From a virus, in the IMG/VR virus record IMGVR_UViG_3300031758_009207, positions 1-46,474 of that record: a stretch of DNA of 46,474 nt; one strand, written 5' to 3'. The position numbers and the translations under genes were made by a program. Below the pieces are notes generated by a model. The model was not told the DNA's origin. It was given only the letters and a program-made list of their open reading frames with translations, and searched no databases. Positions 35,952 to 44,401 of the stretch are shown piece after piece (positions within the stretch are counted from its first letter, which is position 1; each line of letters begins with the position of its first letter).

Positions 35952-36097
35952 ATCTGTGTCCGGACTGTCAATCTCTAATAGAGTACAACGAACAAGTCGA
36001 TGCTCATTTTTGCAGAACCTGCAATAAATGGACCGAGGATAAATGCAATGACCCAAATTGTGAATTCTGCAATGCAAGACCAGAAACACCAAACTAG
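35942..36097 (+). CDS. Zinc-ribbon small protein, 51 aa
   Basis: ATG at 35942, overlapping the previous gene by 10 bases. The product holds CPDC (6-9), CRTC (24-27), then C35 and CEFC (40-43), enough for one or two zinc knuckles. Small zinc-ribbon proteins are frequent in phages and may bind nucleic acid or polymerase. The following start lies inside it, as is usual for coupled genes. Confidence 0.75.
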   Translation: MDLNLCPDCQSLIEYNEQVDAHFCRTCNKWTEDKCNDPNCEFCNARPETPN

Positions 36098-36248
36098 TGC
36101 CTTTAGGCATTGGGTCAACGAAATTTGGATGGAAAATCGAGAAGAACGATTGATCTACGGAGAAGAACCTGCTACAATAAAACAGTATTGGGACCGCTAT
36201 AAATATTGGCTCAAACGAGAATACCGGCATAGAGAAAAAAATAAATGA
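36072..36248 (+). CDS. Small conserved phage protein, 58 aa
   Basis: Basic, aromatic, helical: FRHWVNEIWMENREERLIYG and YWDRYKYWLKREYRHR. I recognise the pattern EERL(I/S)YGE(E/P)P...YYWLKRE as recurrent in T4-like phages. An upstream ATG at 36000 or 36048 is in frame; I chose 36072 to limit overlap with the zinc-ribbon gene. ATGA overlap with the next gene. Function unknown. Confidence 0.7.
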   Translation: MQDQKHQTSAFRHWVNEIWMENREERLIYGEEPATIKQYWDRYKYWLKREYRHREKNK

Positions 36249-36466
36249 TAGATAATAAACTGCAACAACTGTATGACAATTTCCTAGAGTTTACTGACCA
36301 TATGGTTGGTATACATGGTCCTTTAGAAGTAGCCGCTATTATGATGACTCAGGCATTGAGCATATATAAATCAGCTATGTCTGAAGAAGACTATAATAAG
36401 ATGGTTGATATGATTTCGGCCAGTCGAACTCAAGTAAAAACATTTAATAAACCGGTAATCCAATGA
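36245..36466 (+). CDS. Small helical phage protein, 73 aa
   Basis: Starts MIDNKLQQLYDNF; helical throughout, with HGPLEVAAIMMTQALSIYK and SEEDYNKMVDMI. This compact form recurs in T4-like phages. It overlaps both neighbours by four bases. Function unknown. Confidence 0.75.
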   Translation: MIDNKLQQLYDNFLEFTDHMVGIHGPLEVAAIMMTQALSIYKSAMSEEDYNKMVDMISASRTQVKTFNKPVIQ

Positions 36467-36792
36467 AAGCAGAAACCCCAGCACAGGGAATTTTAAAAGT
36501 CAACGAGTGGGGCACATCCAAGATGTACAAGGTAGTGTGCGAATGCGGCAGCGATGACTGCACCCATACTGTTGATATAGAAGCTGAAGATACTGGTGTA
36601 GTTGTTGTTATCTATACTACTCAACGTACTAATTTTTGGTCGATGAATCGTTGGCAACACATTTGGAAGTTGTTAACTAAAGGTCACGTAGACTTTGAGA
36701 CCAGCATTCATTTGTCGGAACAATCTGCTCTTAATTATAGTGAAACCCTAAAGAAAGCAATGGAAGATGTCAAAAGTTTCAAAAAGCCCTGA
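36463..36792 (+). CDS. Hypothetical protein with Cys motif, 109 aa
   Basis: Starts MKAETPAQGILKVNEWG. The N-terminal half has CECGSDDCTH, a cysteine/histidine set that may bind a metal, followed by a beta strand pair. Overlaps the preceding gene by four bases and the next by 26. Function unknown. Confidence 0.7.
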   Translation: MKAETPAQGILKVNEWGTSKMYKVVCECGSDDCTHTVDIEAEDTGVVVVIYTTQRTNFWSMNRWQHIWKLLTKGHVDFETSIHLSEQSALNYSETLKKAMEDVKSFKKP

Positions 36793-37321
36793 TCGCCATA
36801 GATTTCAAAAAGAAGGCTATGTTAAACGTCAAGAAGAAGCAGGCGAGGCTGTCAGCGAAGCCTATCTAGAAATGTTTGAGAACATACTTAATGAACACGA
36901 TCACAAGTTTGACGATCCAAAAACTCATAAAAACAATATGGAATACGATCTGCTGACCACTAATTGGATCTTAGACAAGGTTCGGACCAATAACAGTTAT
37001 GCTCAAAATTTATATGCGGCCATGTGTAATAGACAATTCCAAAAATTGGATGTTATGCCCGTTCTTAAAAATGAACGTTGGTCGTGCTCTTGGCGTTATG
37101 CCGGGGGCATAATTGCAGACATGCAACAGAAAGGTGATTACATCGATTGGTATTGCTCGGGCATCGGCGGACAAAATCTTGAATACGAAGGAATAGAAAC
37201 AGAAGAAGCATGGAAGATTAGAACCAGATATGTTCCCGAAAGCACTGTGACCGACGAAATTAAAATGGATCTAAAACAATTAGGTTGGATTGTGTTAGAC
37301 TACGAAGATGACGACCGATAA
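36767..37321 (+). CDS. Conserved hypothetical phage protein, 184 aa
   Basis: Starts MSKVSKSPDRHRFQK, an alpha/beta protein with no obvious catalytic set; C-terminus DEIKMDLKQLGWIVLDYEDDD. A tryptophan-rich centre (NERWSCSWRYAGG) stands out. It begins within the previous gene (26-base overlap). AAGGAGG at its very end may serve the next gene although 18 bases away. Function unknown. Confidence 0.72.
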   Translation: MSKVSKSPDRHRFQKEGYVKRQEEAGEAVSEAYLEMFENILNEHDHKFDDPKTHKNNMEYDLLTTNWILDKVRTNNSYAQNLYAAMCNRQFQKLDVMPVLKNERWSCSWRYAGGIIADMQQKGDYIDWYCSGIGGQNLEYEGIETEEAWKIRTRYVPESTVTDEIKMDLKQLGWIVLDYEDDDR

Positions 37322-37342
37322 GGAGGTTAGAGTACAACCAAC

Positions 37343-37549
37343 ATGACATATATGTTATACGAAGTTTGGGCCGAAGACGAAGACGGCCACAATGAATTAT
37401 TGGATACAACTGCTAGCCAAAAGGAAGCATTTGAAATAGCCAAATCTAGTCTCAACGATGGCTACATATCTGCTGTGGTTTATCAAGAAAACGAAGACGG
37501 TGAGTCAGTGCCCATTAAAACTTTTCAAAATGATCCACTTGACAATTAG
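37343..37549 (+). CDS. Small acidic phage protein, 68 aa
   Basis: Starts MTYMLYEVWAEDEDG; small alpha/beta fold with a helix SQKEAFEIAKSSLND. Highly acidic. A promoter for the next gene overlaps its end. Function unknown. Confidence 0.7.
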   Translation: MTYMLYEVWAEDEDGHNELLDTTASQKEAFEIAKSSLNDGYISAVVYQENEDGESVPIKTFQNDPLDN

Positions 37550-37567
37550 ATAAAACGATGCTATAAT
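37539..37567 (+). promoter_or_regulatory. Consensus sigma-70 promoter
   Basis: TTGACA (37539-37544), 17-base spacer, TATAAT (37562-37567). It overlaps the stop of the previous gene and drives 37600. Confidence 0.87.
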
Positions 37568-37599
37568 ATAAGTATTGTTTAATTAATAGGAGTGCGGTA

Positions 37600-38766
37600 A
37601 TGGCCACAAAAGCAAAACATCTCGCAGAAGCCCGAGCAGCTAAAGGTAAAGACTTTAGTCCAAAGTGGGATGGTCACGAATCTTGGGATACCAATCAATT
37701 CTTGCGTCACTTCCATACAGCTATGAGTTGGTATCGTCTGGAGTCTAGCGGTAAAGAACTCAAACCCAAAGTTATCAATTGGATGAGCCAGAATGGTTAT
37801 ACCAAAGAACAGATAGCAGAATTTAAGAAGACCAAAGACAATCGTTGCGGTACAACTGTTGGTGCTATTGCAGCCTGCTTGCTAAAGGGTATGCCACCGG
37901 TTCGTGCAGACTTTAATGATGGTCGTAGTTCTGCAGTTTGGTTAGGACAGTCCATTGCTACTATTGTTAGTGAAGGCAAAGATGACGTCGATGATGAAGC
38001 GGTAGCAGAAGTTAAATCTACTGTACCTGTTGTTAGTATTCAAGAACGAGTGCGTGAGTCATCATACAAAATGACTGAGGAAATCGAAACCGCTATTGAA
38101 TCCTTTCAGCTTGATCCTGAAGCGTTTGATCCCAAAGCATTTAAAGTTCTCAACTTGTTAAAAGCGCATCAAGCCAAGGCAGCTCATGCTCGTATCATTA
38201 AAGATTTCTATGCTAGAAATTTAGATGAACTTACAGAAGCAGCTACAACTAAAGATGAACAACTTAAAGAAGCGTATAGTCATTTGAGCAAGGTACAACT
38301 GCGAAAAATTACTGCTTTTTATCAAGAGATTGTCAGTGCCTGCGAAATGCTAGCACAAGAAGCTAAGGTCAATCGCAAGCCCAAGGCTAAGAAAGCTGTA
38401 CCTGCTGAGAAGATTGTGGCCAAACTCAAGTACAAAAAAGCAGACGAGCCACTAAAGTTGGTGTCGATTAATCCTGCAGATATCTTGGGTGCAAAAGAAT
38501 TGTGGACCTACAATACCAAGAGTCGTAAATTGGGCAAGTATGTTGCAGAAGAATTTCAAGATCTTGGCATCAAAGGCACAACTATTACAGGATTTAGTGA
38601 ACCAAAATCTGTACAGAAAACCCTACGTAAACCCGCAGATCAACTTAAAGAATTTAAGGCAGCAGGTAAAGTAGTGCTACGCAAGTTCCTTGAGGATATC
38701 AATGCCGTTGATACTAAAATGAACGGACGTATTAACGAAGACATAATTCTGTTAAAAATTGCCTAA
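37600..38766 (+). CDS. Conserved large-phage protein, 388 aa
   Basis: Starts MATKAKHLAEARAAKGKDF; the first ~110 residues include WDGHESWDTNQFLRHFHTAMSW-like aromatic helices, then a helical centre and a Lys/Ala-rich segment (NRKPKAKKAVPAEK), ending in a compact alpha/beta domain. I recognise this as a recurrent unassigned early protein of T4-like phages. AGGAG lies upstream of the ATG. Possibly DNA-binding given the basic linker; this is inference. Confidence 0.8.
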   Translation: MATKAKHLAEARAAKGKDFSPKWDGHESWDTNQFLRHFHTAMSWYRLESSGKELKPKVINWMSQNGYTKEQIAEFKKTKDNRCGTTVGAIAACLLKGMPPVRADFNDGRSSAVWLGQSIATIVSEGKDDVDDEAVAEVKSTVPVVSIQERVRESSYKMTEEIETAIESFQLDPEAFDPKAFKVLNLLKAHQAKAAHARIIKDFYARNLDELTEAATTKDEQLKEAYSHLSKVQLRKITAFYQEIVSACEMLAQEAKVNRKPKAKKAVPAEKIVAKLKYKKADEPLKLVSINPADILGAKELWTYNTKSRKLGKYVAEEFQDLGIKGTTITGFSEPKSVQKTLRKPADQLKEFKAAGKVVLRKFLEDINAVDTKMNGRINEDIILLKIA

Positions 38767-38783
38767 TGTTTAGATTGGAGTTT

Positions 38784-38791
38784 GATAAATA
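38784..38791 (+). promoter_or_regulatory. T4-type late promoter
   Basis: GATAAATA, five bases before ATG 38797, so the predicted +1 is the A of the start codon. Confidence 0.65.
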
Positions 38792-38796
38792 CTGGT

Positions 38797-39672
38797 ATGA
38801 ACAATACCAATATCGATCAAACTCTAACAGACCTAAGCAAAGTTCTTAAGGATCTTGTTGATGCGGCCCACCAACCCGTTGCCCAAGAAATAACCCAATT
38901 CTTAGAATTCCGTGCCCGAAAAGGTGAAGGAAATTTTGGTAAGGGCATTATCTGGAGCGGTGACGGCGTTACTAAGCAGTTAGTTTTTAACGGAAATCCT
39001 GGTAGATTTTTCTCTTCCGAAAACATCGACCTAGACAAAGACAAGCATTTTTCTATTGGAAATAGCGTTGTATTGTCAACTAAAGAATTAGGATCGTCTG
39101 TAGTTAAAAGTAATCTACAGACAGTGGGCAGACTTAAGGGTTTGATTGTTGACGGTTCATTAAACATCAATCAATATCTAATCTATAACGGAACTACTGA
39201 TAGATTAGGCCTAGGTACTGACGCACCCAATGCTGCTCTTAGTGTTGCAGAAAATGCTATTGAGGTAATGCTAGGCACTAACGATGATTTCCACGGAATG
39301 GTTGGCACCTTTGCCAGTACAGATTTTGATATTGTCACAGATAATACCACACGAATTGCAGTTAAGGCCAACGGTAATATCGAACTAGGTAATCCTAATC
39401 GCAATCCTATACAGGTCAAAATTAACGGTAAGCTGAGTATTGGGGTTGAGAATCCCGATCCGGCAGTTGATCTACATGTTGCTGGTGCTGTTCGATTCGG
39501 CGGACATGTTCATATGTATGCAGGAACTCCCCCTCAAGAAGGCACTTACTCCGTGGGCGACATTGTTTGGAACACAGGCGCTAGAGTAGGCACTGGCGTA
39601 GGTTGGGTGTGTCTAAGAGCTGGTAGTCCAGGTGCTTGGTATCCATTCGGCGAGATCAAAGAACGAGGTTAA
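38797..39672 (+). CDS. Fibre-like structural protein, leaderless late gene
   Basis: A 291-residue protein. The N-terminal ~65 residues are helical with KVLKDLVDAAHQP; then GVTKQLVFNGNPGRFFSSENIDL and beta-rich NQYLIYNGTTDRLGLGTDAPNAAL, typical of phage fibre shafts; it ends VGWVCLRAGSPGAWYPFGEI, a tip-like motif. An in-frame ATG at 38782 overlaps the promoter, so ATG 38797 is used. A gene with a Rossmann-like start follows after three bases. Confidence 0.78.
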   Translation: MNNTNIDQTLTDLSKVLKDLVDAAHQPVAQEITQFLEFRARKGEGNFGKGIIWSGDGVTKQLVFNGNPGRFFSSENIDLDKDKHFSIGNSVVLSTKELGSSVVKSNLQTVGRLKGLIVDGSLNINQYLIYNGTTDRLGLGTDAPNAALSVAENAIEVMLGTNDDFHGMVGTFASTDFDIVTDNTTRIAVKANGNIELGNPNRNPIQVKINGKLSIGVENPDPAVDLHVAGAVRFGGHVHMYAGTPPQEGTYSVGDIVWNTGARVGTGVGWVCLRAGSPGAWYPFGEIKERG

Positions 39673-39675
39673 CAT

Positions 39676-40308
39676 ATGGGCGATCATGCCCTTGTTATCG
39701 GCAACGGCGAAAGTCGAAGCAAGATCGATTTAAATAGATTTAAAGATACACATTTATTTGTGGGCTGTAATGCCTTGCATAGAGACATTGTAGTTGATCA
39801 TCTTGTCTGCTGCGACCACCGAATGGTTCGTGAAGCTCTAGAAAATCCCACAACTGCCAATACAACAATACATGTTCGAGATAACTGGCATCACTATTTT
39901 AGAAAAATAGAAAAGAATAAAAACGTAAAACTTCTACCTGACTTGCCCTATCAAGGAGAACTTCGTCCAGACAAGCCAGTACATTGGGGTTCGGGTCCAT
40001 ACGCTGTTCTTATTGCCGCACAATTAAATTTACCAACAGTATCATTAGTTGGATTTGATCTATACGGAAGACAGGACCTTGTAAACAACATCTACAAGGG
40101 AACCAATAACTATTCTAATCCAAATTCTAGTGCTGTTGATCCTAGCTACTGGATTTATCAAATTGGAAAACTTTTTTCATTGTATCCCAACATTCAATTC
40201 AACATTATCAATACCGAAGGTTGGAAGATGCCCACAGAATGGCAACACGATAATGTTAAAAAAGAATCTATTGGGGTTGCATTACCTATAAATACCTTGT
40301 ATAATTAA
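39676..40308 (+). CDS. Putative glycosyltransferase-like / DUF115-like protein
   Basis: A 210-residue protein. Residues 5-20 read ALVIGNGESRSKIDLN, a nucleotide-binding-like turn seen in phage proteins related to DUF115 and sialyltransferase-like enzymes; further motifs GCNALHRD and VGFDLYG occur. It may modify a carbohydrate. It follows the fibre gene by three bases and is upstream of a ~95-base gap without genes. The family call is tentative. Confidence 0.65.
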   Translation: MGDHALVIGNGESRSKIDLNRFKDTHLFVGCNALHRDIVVDHLVCCDHRMVREALENPTTANTTIHVRDNWHHYFRKIEKNKNVKLLPDLPYQGELRPDKPVHWGSGPYAVLIAAQLNLPTVSLVGFDLYGRQDLVNNIYKGTNNYSNPNSSAVDPSYWIYQIGKLFSLYPNIQFNIINTEGWKMPTEWQHDNVKKESIGVALPINTLYN

Positions 40309-40404
40309 TCTATACACACAGGCACAGCGGACTTTTTACGTCATTCATCCCGCTTTATAAACTCTGCATGTCGTCAAACTTGCTCATTATTAAGGAGACT
40401 AGAG

Positions 40405-40890
40405 ATGGCAAAATTTTACTCGACAAAAACTTACGGAAACGACAGAGGACTGTCATGCTGTTTTAGACAATGGCGTGCCACACACAGCCACTGTTCTACA
40501 TTACATGGTTATTCAATTGGCATTAAATTAATATTTGAATGCGACACACTAGATGATAAAAACTGGTGTATGGACTTTGGTGGGCTTAAAGAATTCAAGG
40601 CATGGGCCGATGACATGTTTGATCATACCCTGGTTATTGCGGCTGACGATCCCCATCTAAACACATTTCAAAAGCTAAACGAAATTGCTGGCGGATTCAA
40701 AAACAGTGGTATATGCAATCTACGTATAGTAGAAGGTGTAGGCTGTGAGATGTTTGCTAAAATGTGCTATGACAAAATGGCAGAACTAATTGCCAGTGGC
40801 GACATGAGATATCCTATTAATCCAACAGTAAGAGTTAAATCTGTTGAGGTATTCGAACATGGTGCTAACTCAGCTACATACGAAGGCTAA
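40405..40890 (+). CDS. queD: 6-pyruvoyl-tetrahydropterin synthase / QueD-like
   Basis: A 161-residue protein of the QueD/PTPS family. Catalytic cysteine and zinc histidines fit CCFRQWRATHSHCSTLHGYS (~18-37); then WCMDFGGLKEF (the MVxDF motif) and CDTLDD; the distal EHGANSA has the glutamate. QueD makes carboxytetrahydropterin in the deazaguanine path. QueE and QueC are not visible, so it may feed the host path or another pterin need. AAGGAG precedes the start. Confidence 0.87.
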   Translation: MAKFYSTKTYGNDRGLSCCFRQWRATHSHCSTLHGYSIGIKLIFECDTLDDKNWCMDFGGLKEFKAWADDMFDHTLVIAADDPHLNTFQKLNEIAGGFKNSGICNLRIVEGVGCEMFAKMCYDKMAELIASGDMRYPINPTVRVKSVEVFEHGANSATYEG

Positions 40891-41082
40891 ATGAATAGCA
40901 TTGAAAAAGTATGGGCCCGGGCAACTGGGCATTTAATGGGGAACACGGATGACGATCGTCCGGATGTTCCCATCTTAACTTTAAGAGAAGCTCGTTGGGC
41001 TCTATTCTTTAAAACATTCTGGGTAATCATACACGTTATAACCTGTTGCTTTATTATTGCCAACACCATCAGGCATTGGTAA
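40891..41082 (+). CDS. Small membrane protein, 63 aa
   Basis: Starts [17 protein letters not shown]; acidic loop, then one hydrophobic helix ([19 protein letters not shown]) at residues ~42-60. Directly follows queD (next base). Single-span small proteins of this kind are frequent in T4-like phages. Function unknown. Confidence 0.75.
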   Translation: MNSIEKVWARATGHLMGNTDDDRPDVPILTLREARWALFFKTFWVIIHVITCCFIIANTIRHW

Positions 41083-41090
41083 ATAATTAT

Positions 41091-41918
41091 ATGCGTACAT
41101 TTAATATCAACAATCTTACCATCAGTAATCGGTTGCCACTTGTTCTTATTGCCGGTCCTTGTCAAATAGAAAGTCAAGATCATGCCGAAGACACCTGCGC
41201 TCGACTTATTGCTATTACAGCATTGCTTGGTATTCCTTTAATATACAAAAGCAGTTTTGACAAAGCCAATCGTTCTAGTATCACTACTAAACGAGGTGTA
41301 GGCATCGACGAAGGATTAAAAATTCTTAACGGTATCAAACATCAGTTTGGAGTGCCTGTTTTAACTGATATTCATGAAACGTGGCAAGCAAAGGAATGTG
41401 CTGAAGCAGGTATTGACATATTACAAATCCCTGCATTTCTTTGTCGTCAAACTGATCTGTTGATAGCCGCAGGTGAAACGGGTTGTGTGGTTAACGTTAA
41501 GAAGGGGCAGTTTCTTGCTCCGCATGATATGAAAAATGTTGCGGCAAAGATTGCTTCAACTGGCAATGAACGCATTATGTTATGTGAAAGAGGATACACT
41601 CATGGATATAATAATCTTGTTGTTGATATGCGTAGTCTACCCATTATGGCTGGCACCGGGTATCCAGTGGTCTTTGATGCCACTCATAGTGTTCAACAGC
41701 CTGGAGGAATGGGAGAACGATCCGGCGGTGATCGAAATATGGTCCCATACTTGGCGAGGGCGGCTGTAGCCACTGGATCAGTGGCTGCTGTGTTTATGGA
41801 ATGCCATGAAGATCCAGACTCCGCACCTAGTGATGGTCCTAACATGATCAAGTTAGATGATCTAAACGAAATATTAAAACCACTTGTAGCCATAGATGAA
41901 ATTGTCAAAAGAAGCTAG
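41091..41918 (+). CDS. kdsA: KDO-8-phosphate synthase
   Basis: A 275-residue KdsA, joining PEP and arabinose-5-phosphate to make KDO-8-phosphate for lipopolysaccharide. Motifs: [62 protein letters not shown]. The cysteine in GPCQIES marks the metal-dependent class; E. coli KdsA has asparagine there. A longer ATG at 41046 overlaps the membrane gene, so 41091 is used. A phage KdsA may keep or alter LPS core supply during infection. Confidence 0.95.
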   Translation: MRTFNINNLTISNRLPLVLIAGPCQIESQDHAEDTCARLIAITALLGIPLIYKSSFDKANRSSITTKRGVGIDEGLKILNGIKHQFGVPVLTDIHETWQAKECAEAGIDILQIPAFLCRQTDLLIAAGETGCVVNVKKGQFLAPHDMKNVAAKIASTGNERIMLCERGYTHGYNNLVVDMRSLPIMAGTGYPVVFDATHSVQQPGGMGERSGGDRNMVPYLARAAVATGSVAAVFMECHEDPDSAPSDGPNMIKLDDLNEILKPLVAIDEIVKRS

Positions 41919-42726
41919 GTCTCAATGGACCAAAGAACAAAATCGAACGTATAAACTATTTGGTACTTTGCCCGAAGAATCAACAGTAGTAAATGAAGTT
42001 GTAAATGCACCTGCTATTAATACGTCGTTAGATTCTGTTTCAGTATTGTGTGTGCGATTCGGAACACGATACGGTCGAGAATATGTTGAGCGACTACGCA
42101 ATATGGTTGCTAGACATTTAACTGTCCCATATGAATTTTATTGTCTAACAGATGATCAACATCCAATAGACGGTGTTCGTAGTATTGTTAGACCTAATGA
42201 AGGTTATGCCAAAGGCTGGTGGCACAAGGTTCACATGTTTGATCCTAGTCTAAATCTAAAAGGTAGAATTTTATATTTTGATCTTGACATTGTTATACAT
42301 CACAACATAGACAAATTGGTTGCCGGATATAATCAAGAGTTTCTTGGCATTAGAGATTTTAATAGAAAATTCAACCCGCAATGGAATGTTCTTAACAGCT
42401 CTACAATGAGTTGGCCGGCCGGACTACATCCCGATATATTCACTTCATTTAAGACTAATCCCAAGCAGGCTCAAAAACTACACGGCGATCAAGATTGGAT
42501 TTGGCAAGTGGCTAAAAGCAGAATAACATTCTGGCCAGAGAAATGGATAATGAGTTATAAATGGGAAATTCGAGATCGTAATGAATTAGTCTACGCAAAT
42601 GGTAAAAGATATTTTAAAGATGTCAGAAGTCCACGAGTGCATCCAGAATGTTCCGTTAGTGTATTTCACGGTGATCCAAAGCCCGACGAAGTTATGGATC
42701 AATTTATCGTTGACAACTGGCGGTAA
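41896..42726 (+). CDS. Glycosyltransferase (DxD type)
   Basis: A 276-residue GT-A-like protein. LYFDLDIVI contains the metal/nucleotide-sugar DxD (~132-140); upstream [14 protein letters not shown] and [13 protein letters not shown], downstream [10 protein letters not shown]-terminal ~45 residues are a flexible linker. It overlaps kdsA by 23 bases, so both are in one operon, consistent with sugar/LPS work. Substrate unknown. Confidence 0.8.
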   Translation: MKLSKEARSQWTKEQNRTYKLFGTLPEESTVVNEVVNAPAINTSLDSVSVLCVRFGTRYGREYVERLRNMVARHLTVPYEFYCLTDDQHPIDGVRSIVRPNEGYAKGWWHKVHMFDPSLNLKGRILYFDLDIVIHHNIDKLVAGYNQEFLGIRDFNRKFNPQWNVLNSSTMSWPAGLHPDIFTSFKTNPKQAQKLHGDQDWIWQVAKSRITFWPEKWIMSYKWEIRDRNELVYANGKRYFKDVRSPRVHPECSVSVFHGDPKPDEVMDQFIVDNWR

Positions 42727-42738
42727 TCATGCTATAAT
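42710..42738 (+). promoter_or_regulatory. Consensus sigma-70 promoter, leaderless
   Basis: TTGACA (42710-42715), 17-base spacer, TATAAT (42733-42738), then six bases and ATG 42745, as at 10210. Confidence 0.87.
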
Positions 42739-42744
42739 AGTAGC

Positions 42745-43044
42745 ATGACAAATACTATTACCGCCGAAGCCCTGCGCACTTTACTTCTCGAAAATGAGTG
42801 CATTGTAGAATTTACCAAAGTAAATGGAGAGGTCAGATCAATGCCTTGCACACTTAAGGCAGAGTTTATTCCTGATCCTATCCCTGCTCCACACTTCACT
42901 AACACTGATAATCCCGTTGACTTTCCTATAGTAAAGAAAGAAAAGAAAGTTAATCCGGATGTCTTGAGCGTTTGGTGTTTGGACAAAAAGGAATGGCGAT
43001 CCTTCCGTATCGCCAATGTAATTTCAGCGAAAGCAAAAAAATGA
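42745..43044 (+). CDS. DUF2693-like small SH3-type protein, leaderless early gene
   Basis: A 99-residue protein similar to DUF2693 phage proteins: helix ITAEALRTLLLENECIVEFTKVNGE with later MPCTL, then a linker rich in proline and lysine, and C-terminal LSVWCLDKKEWRSFRIANV, the strand typical of the family. The start codon lies at the predicted transcript start; no ribosome site is possible. Overlaps uvdE by four bases. Function unknown. Confidence 0.75.
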   Translation: MTNTITAEALRTLLLENECIVEFTKVNGEVRSMPCTLKAEFIPDPIPAPHFTNTDNPVDFPIVKKEKKVNPDVLSVWCLDKKEWRSFRIANVISAKAKK

Positions 43045-44066
43045 CAAAACGTATTGGCTTTGCCTGCAAGTGGATCGACGGTCCTAGTCAGATTGACGGT
43101 ATCAAACAGGCTGACAATTGCAAACAGTATAACACTGGTAGTACCACAGTAGCTTGGTTAAATAGACAGACTAAAGAAGTAGCTGAACAAAAGCTGTGGG
43201 ACCTAATGGTAGGCAACATCGAAGCTACTCGTAAACTAGTAGAATTAGTTGGAGAACAAGATGAAAATCTTAGAATGGTACGACTCTCTAGCGATATACT
43301 TCCTGTATATACTCAGCAGGATTGGTGCGGGTTTTGGCGGCTTCCCGATGTCCGAGCCTATTGCGAAAGAGCATTTGGAGAAGTGGGAGATCTGGCTCGC
43401 AAGAATAGTGTTAGGCTCAGTATGCATCCTGGTCAGTTTACTGTGCTTGCCTCTAGTAATCCGGGCATTGTAGAACGATCGATCGAAGAATTCGAGTATC
43501 ATACCGATATGGCCCGATGGATGGGCTACGGTAAGACATTTCAAGACTTTAAAATTAATGTACATATCTCAGGCCGCGAAGGTCCCGAAGGTATCCGCAG
43601 AGCGTTGACTAGGCTCAGCCCCGAAGCTCGTAATTGTATTACAATCGAAAATGATGAAATGACTTGGGGTATTGATTCTAGTATTGAACTAGCTAAAGAC
43701 TGTGCCTTGGTACTAGATATTCATCACCATTGGATTAACTCAGGAGAATATATTGACCCGAATGATGACCGTGTTAAAAGGATTATTGATAGTTGGCGTG
43801 GTGTGCGCCCTGTTATACATTATAGTGTTTCACGGGAAGACGTTGTTATTGGCCATGCCACAGACGCCTTTCCCGCCCTTGATACGCTAATTGAATCCGG
43901 CTACAAAAAACAAAAGCTCAGAGCACACTCAAACTTCTATTGGAATACAGTAGTGAATGAATGGGCCTTGAGCTTTAGAGACCAATTCGATATCATGTGC
44001 GAAAGCAAGGCCAAGAACTTGGCCAGCTTTGCACTTTATGAACAAGCTAAAAAATTAGGCTTGTGA
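43041..44066 (+). CDS. uvdE: UV DNA damage endonuclease
   Basis: A 341-residue UVDE, TIM-barrel nuclease nicking 5' to UV photoproducts. Family motifs: IGFACKWI at the start, RLSSDILPVY, LSMHPGQFTVL, INVHISG, CITIENDEMTWG, ALVLDIHHHW, and PVIHYSVS. Metal-ligand histidines, glutamate and aspartate are in place. An earlier ATG at 42972 is inside the previous gene; ATG 43041 overlaps its stop (ATGA). Likely repairs phage DNA or host DNA in sunlit water. Its 3' end overlaps the minus-strand gene by 12 bases. Confidence 0.95.
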   Translation: MTKRIGFACKWIDGPSQIDGIKQADNCKQYNTGSTTVAWLNRQTKEVAEQKLWDLMVGNIEATRKLVELVGEQDENLRMVRLSSDILPVYTQQDWCGFWRLPDVRAYCERAFGEVGDLARKNSVRLSMHPGQFTVLASSNPGIVERSIEEFEYHTDMARWMGYGKTFQDFKINVHISGREGPEGIRRALTRLSPEARNCITIENDEMTWGIDSSIELAKDCALVLDIHHHWINSGEYIDPNDDRVKRIIDSWRGVRPVIHYSVSREDVVIGHATDAFPALDTLIESGYKKQKLRAHSNFYWNTVVNEWALSFRDQFDIMCESKAKNLASFALYEQAKKLGL

Positions 44067-44360
44067 TTTTGGTTTTTTAGGAGCAGGTGGCTTTTTAGCT
44101 GTTGCAGGCTTTTTGGCAAACTGTTGCTTCTTTGGGGCTGCTTTCTTTGCAGGAGCAGCCTTTTTCTGTGGCTCTGTTTTTGGTGCTGCCTCAACTACTG
44201 CCGCTGGCGCAACTGCTTCTGGAACAACTACCACTGCATCAACTGCCGGAGCAGGTGATGGTACCAACTCAATTACTGGTGCTGCCTCTACCTTATATGG
44301 AACTTCCGCAGTTTGTTCTGCTGGCTTAGAACCAAATAGTTTCTTTAATAAACCGATCAT
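44055..44360 (-). CDS. Lys/Ala/Pro-rich low-complexity protein
   Basis: A 101-residue protein. Residues 1-15 are MIGLLKKLFGSKPAE, then an Ala/Val/Pro/Glu-rich acidic stretch, then a highly basic tail with repeats of KKAAPKK/KKPA form, like eukaryotic or bacterial H1 tails. Likely disordered, perhaps DNA-binding. A minus-strand TATAAATA at 44381-44388 and AAGGAGAT ribosome site precede it. Functional call is inference. Confidence 0.7.
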   Translation of the reverse strand: MIGLLKKLFGSKPAEQTAEVPYKVEAAPVIELVPSPAPAVDAVVVVPEAVAPAAVVEAAPKTEPQKKAAPAKKAAPKKQQFAKKPATAKKPPAPKKPKSQA

Positions 44361-44380
44361 ATTAAAATCTCCTTGTAGGT

Positions 44381-44397
44381 TATTTATACACTAAATA
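44381..44397. promoter_or_regulatory. Divergent late promoters
   Basis: Minus strand TATAAATA (complement of 44381-44388) reads to the basic protein at 44360. Plus strand ACTAAATA (44390-44397) is four bases before the SOD start at 44402, so that transcript should be leaderless. Confidence 0.6.
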
Positions 44398-44401
44398 CAG
44401 G

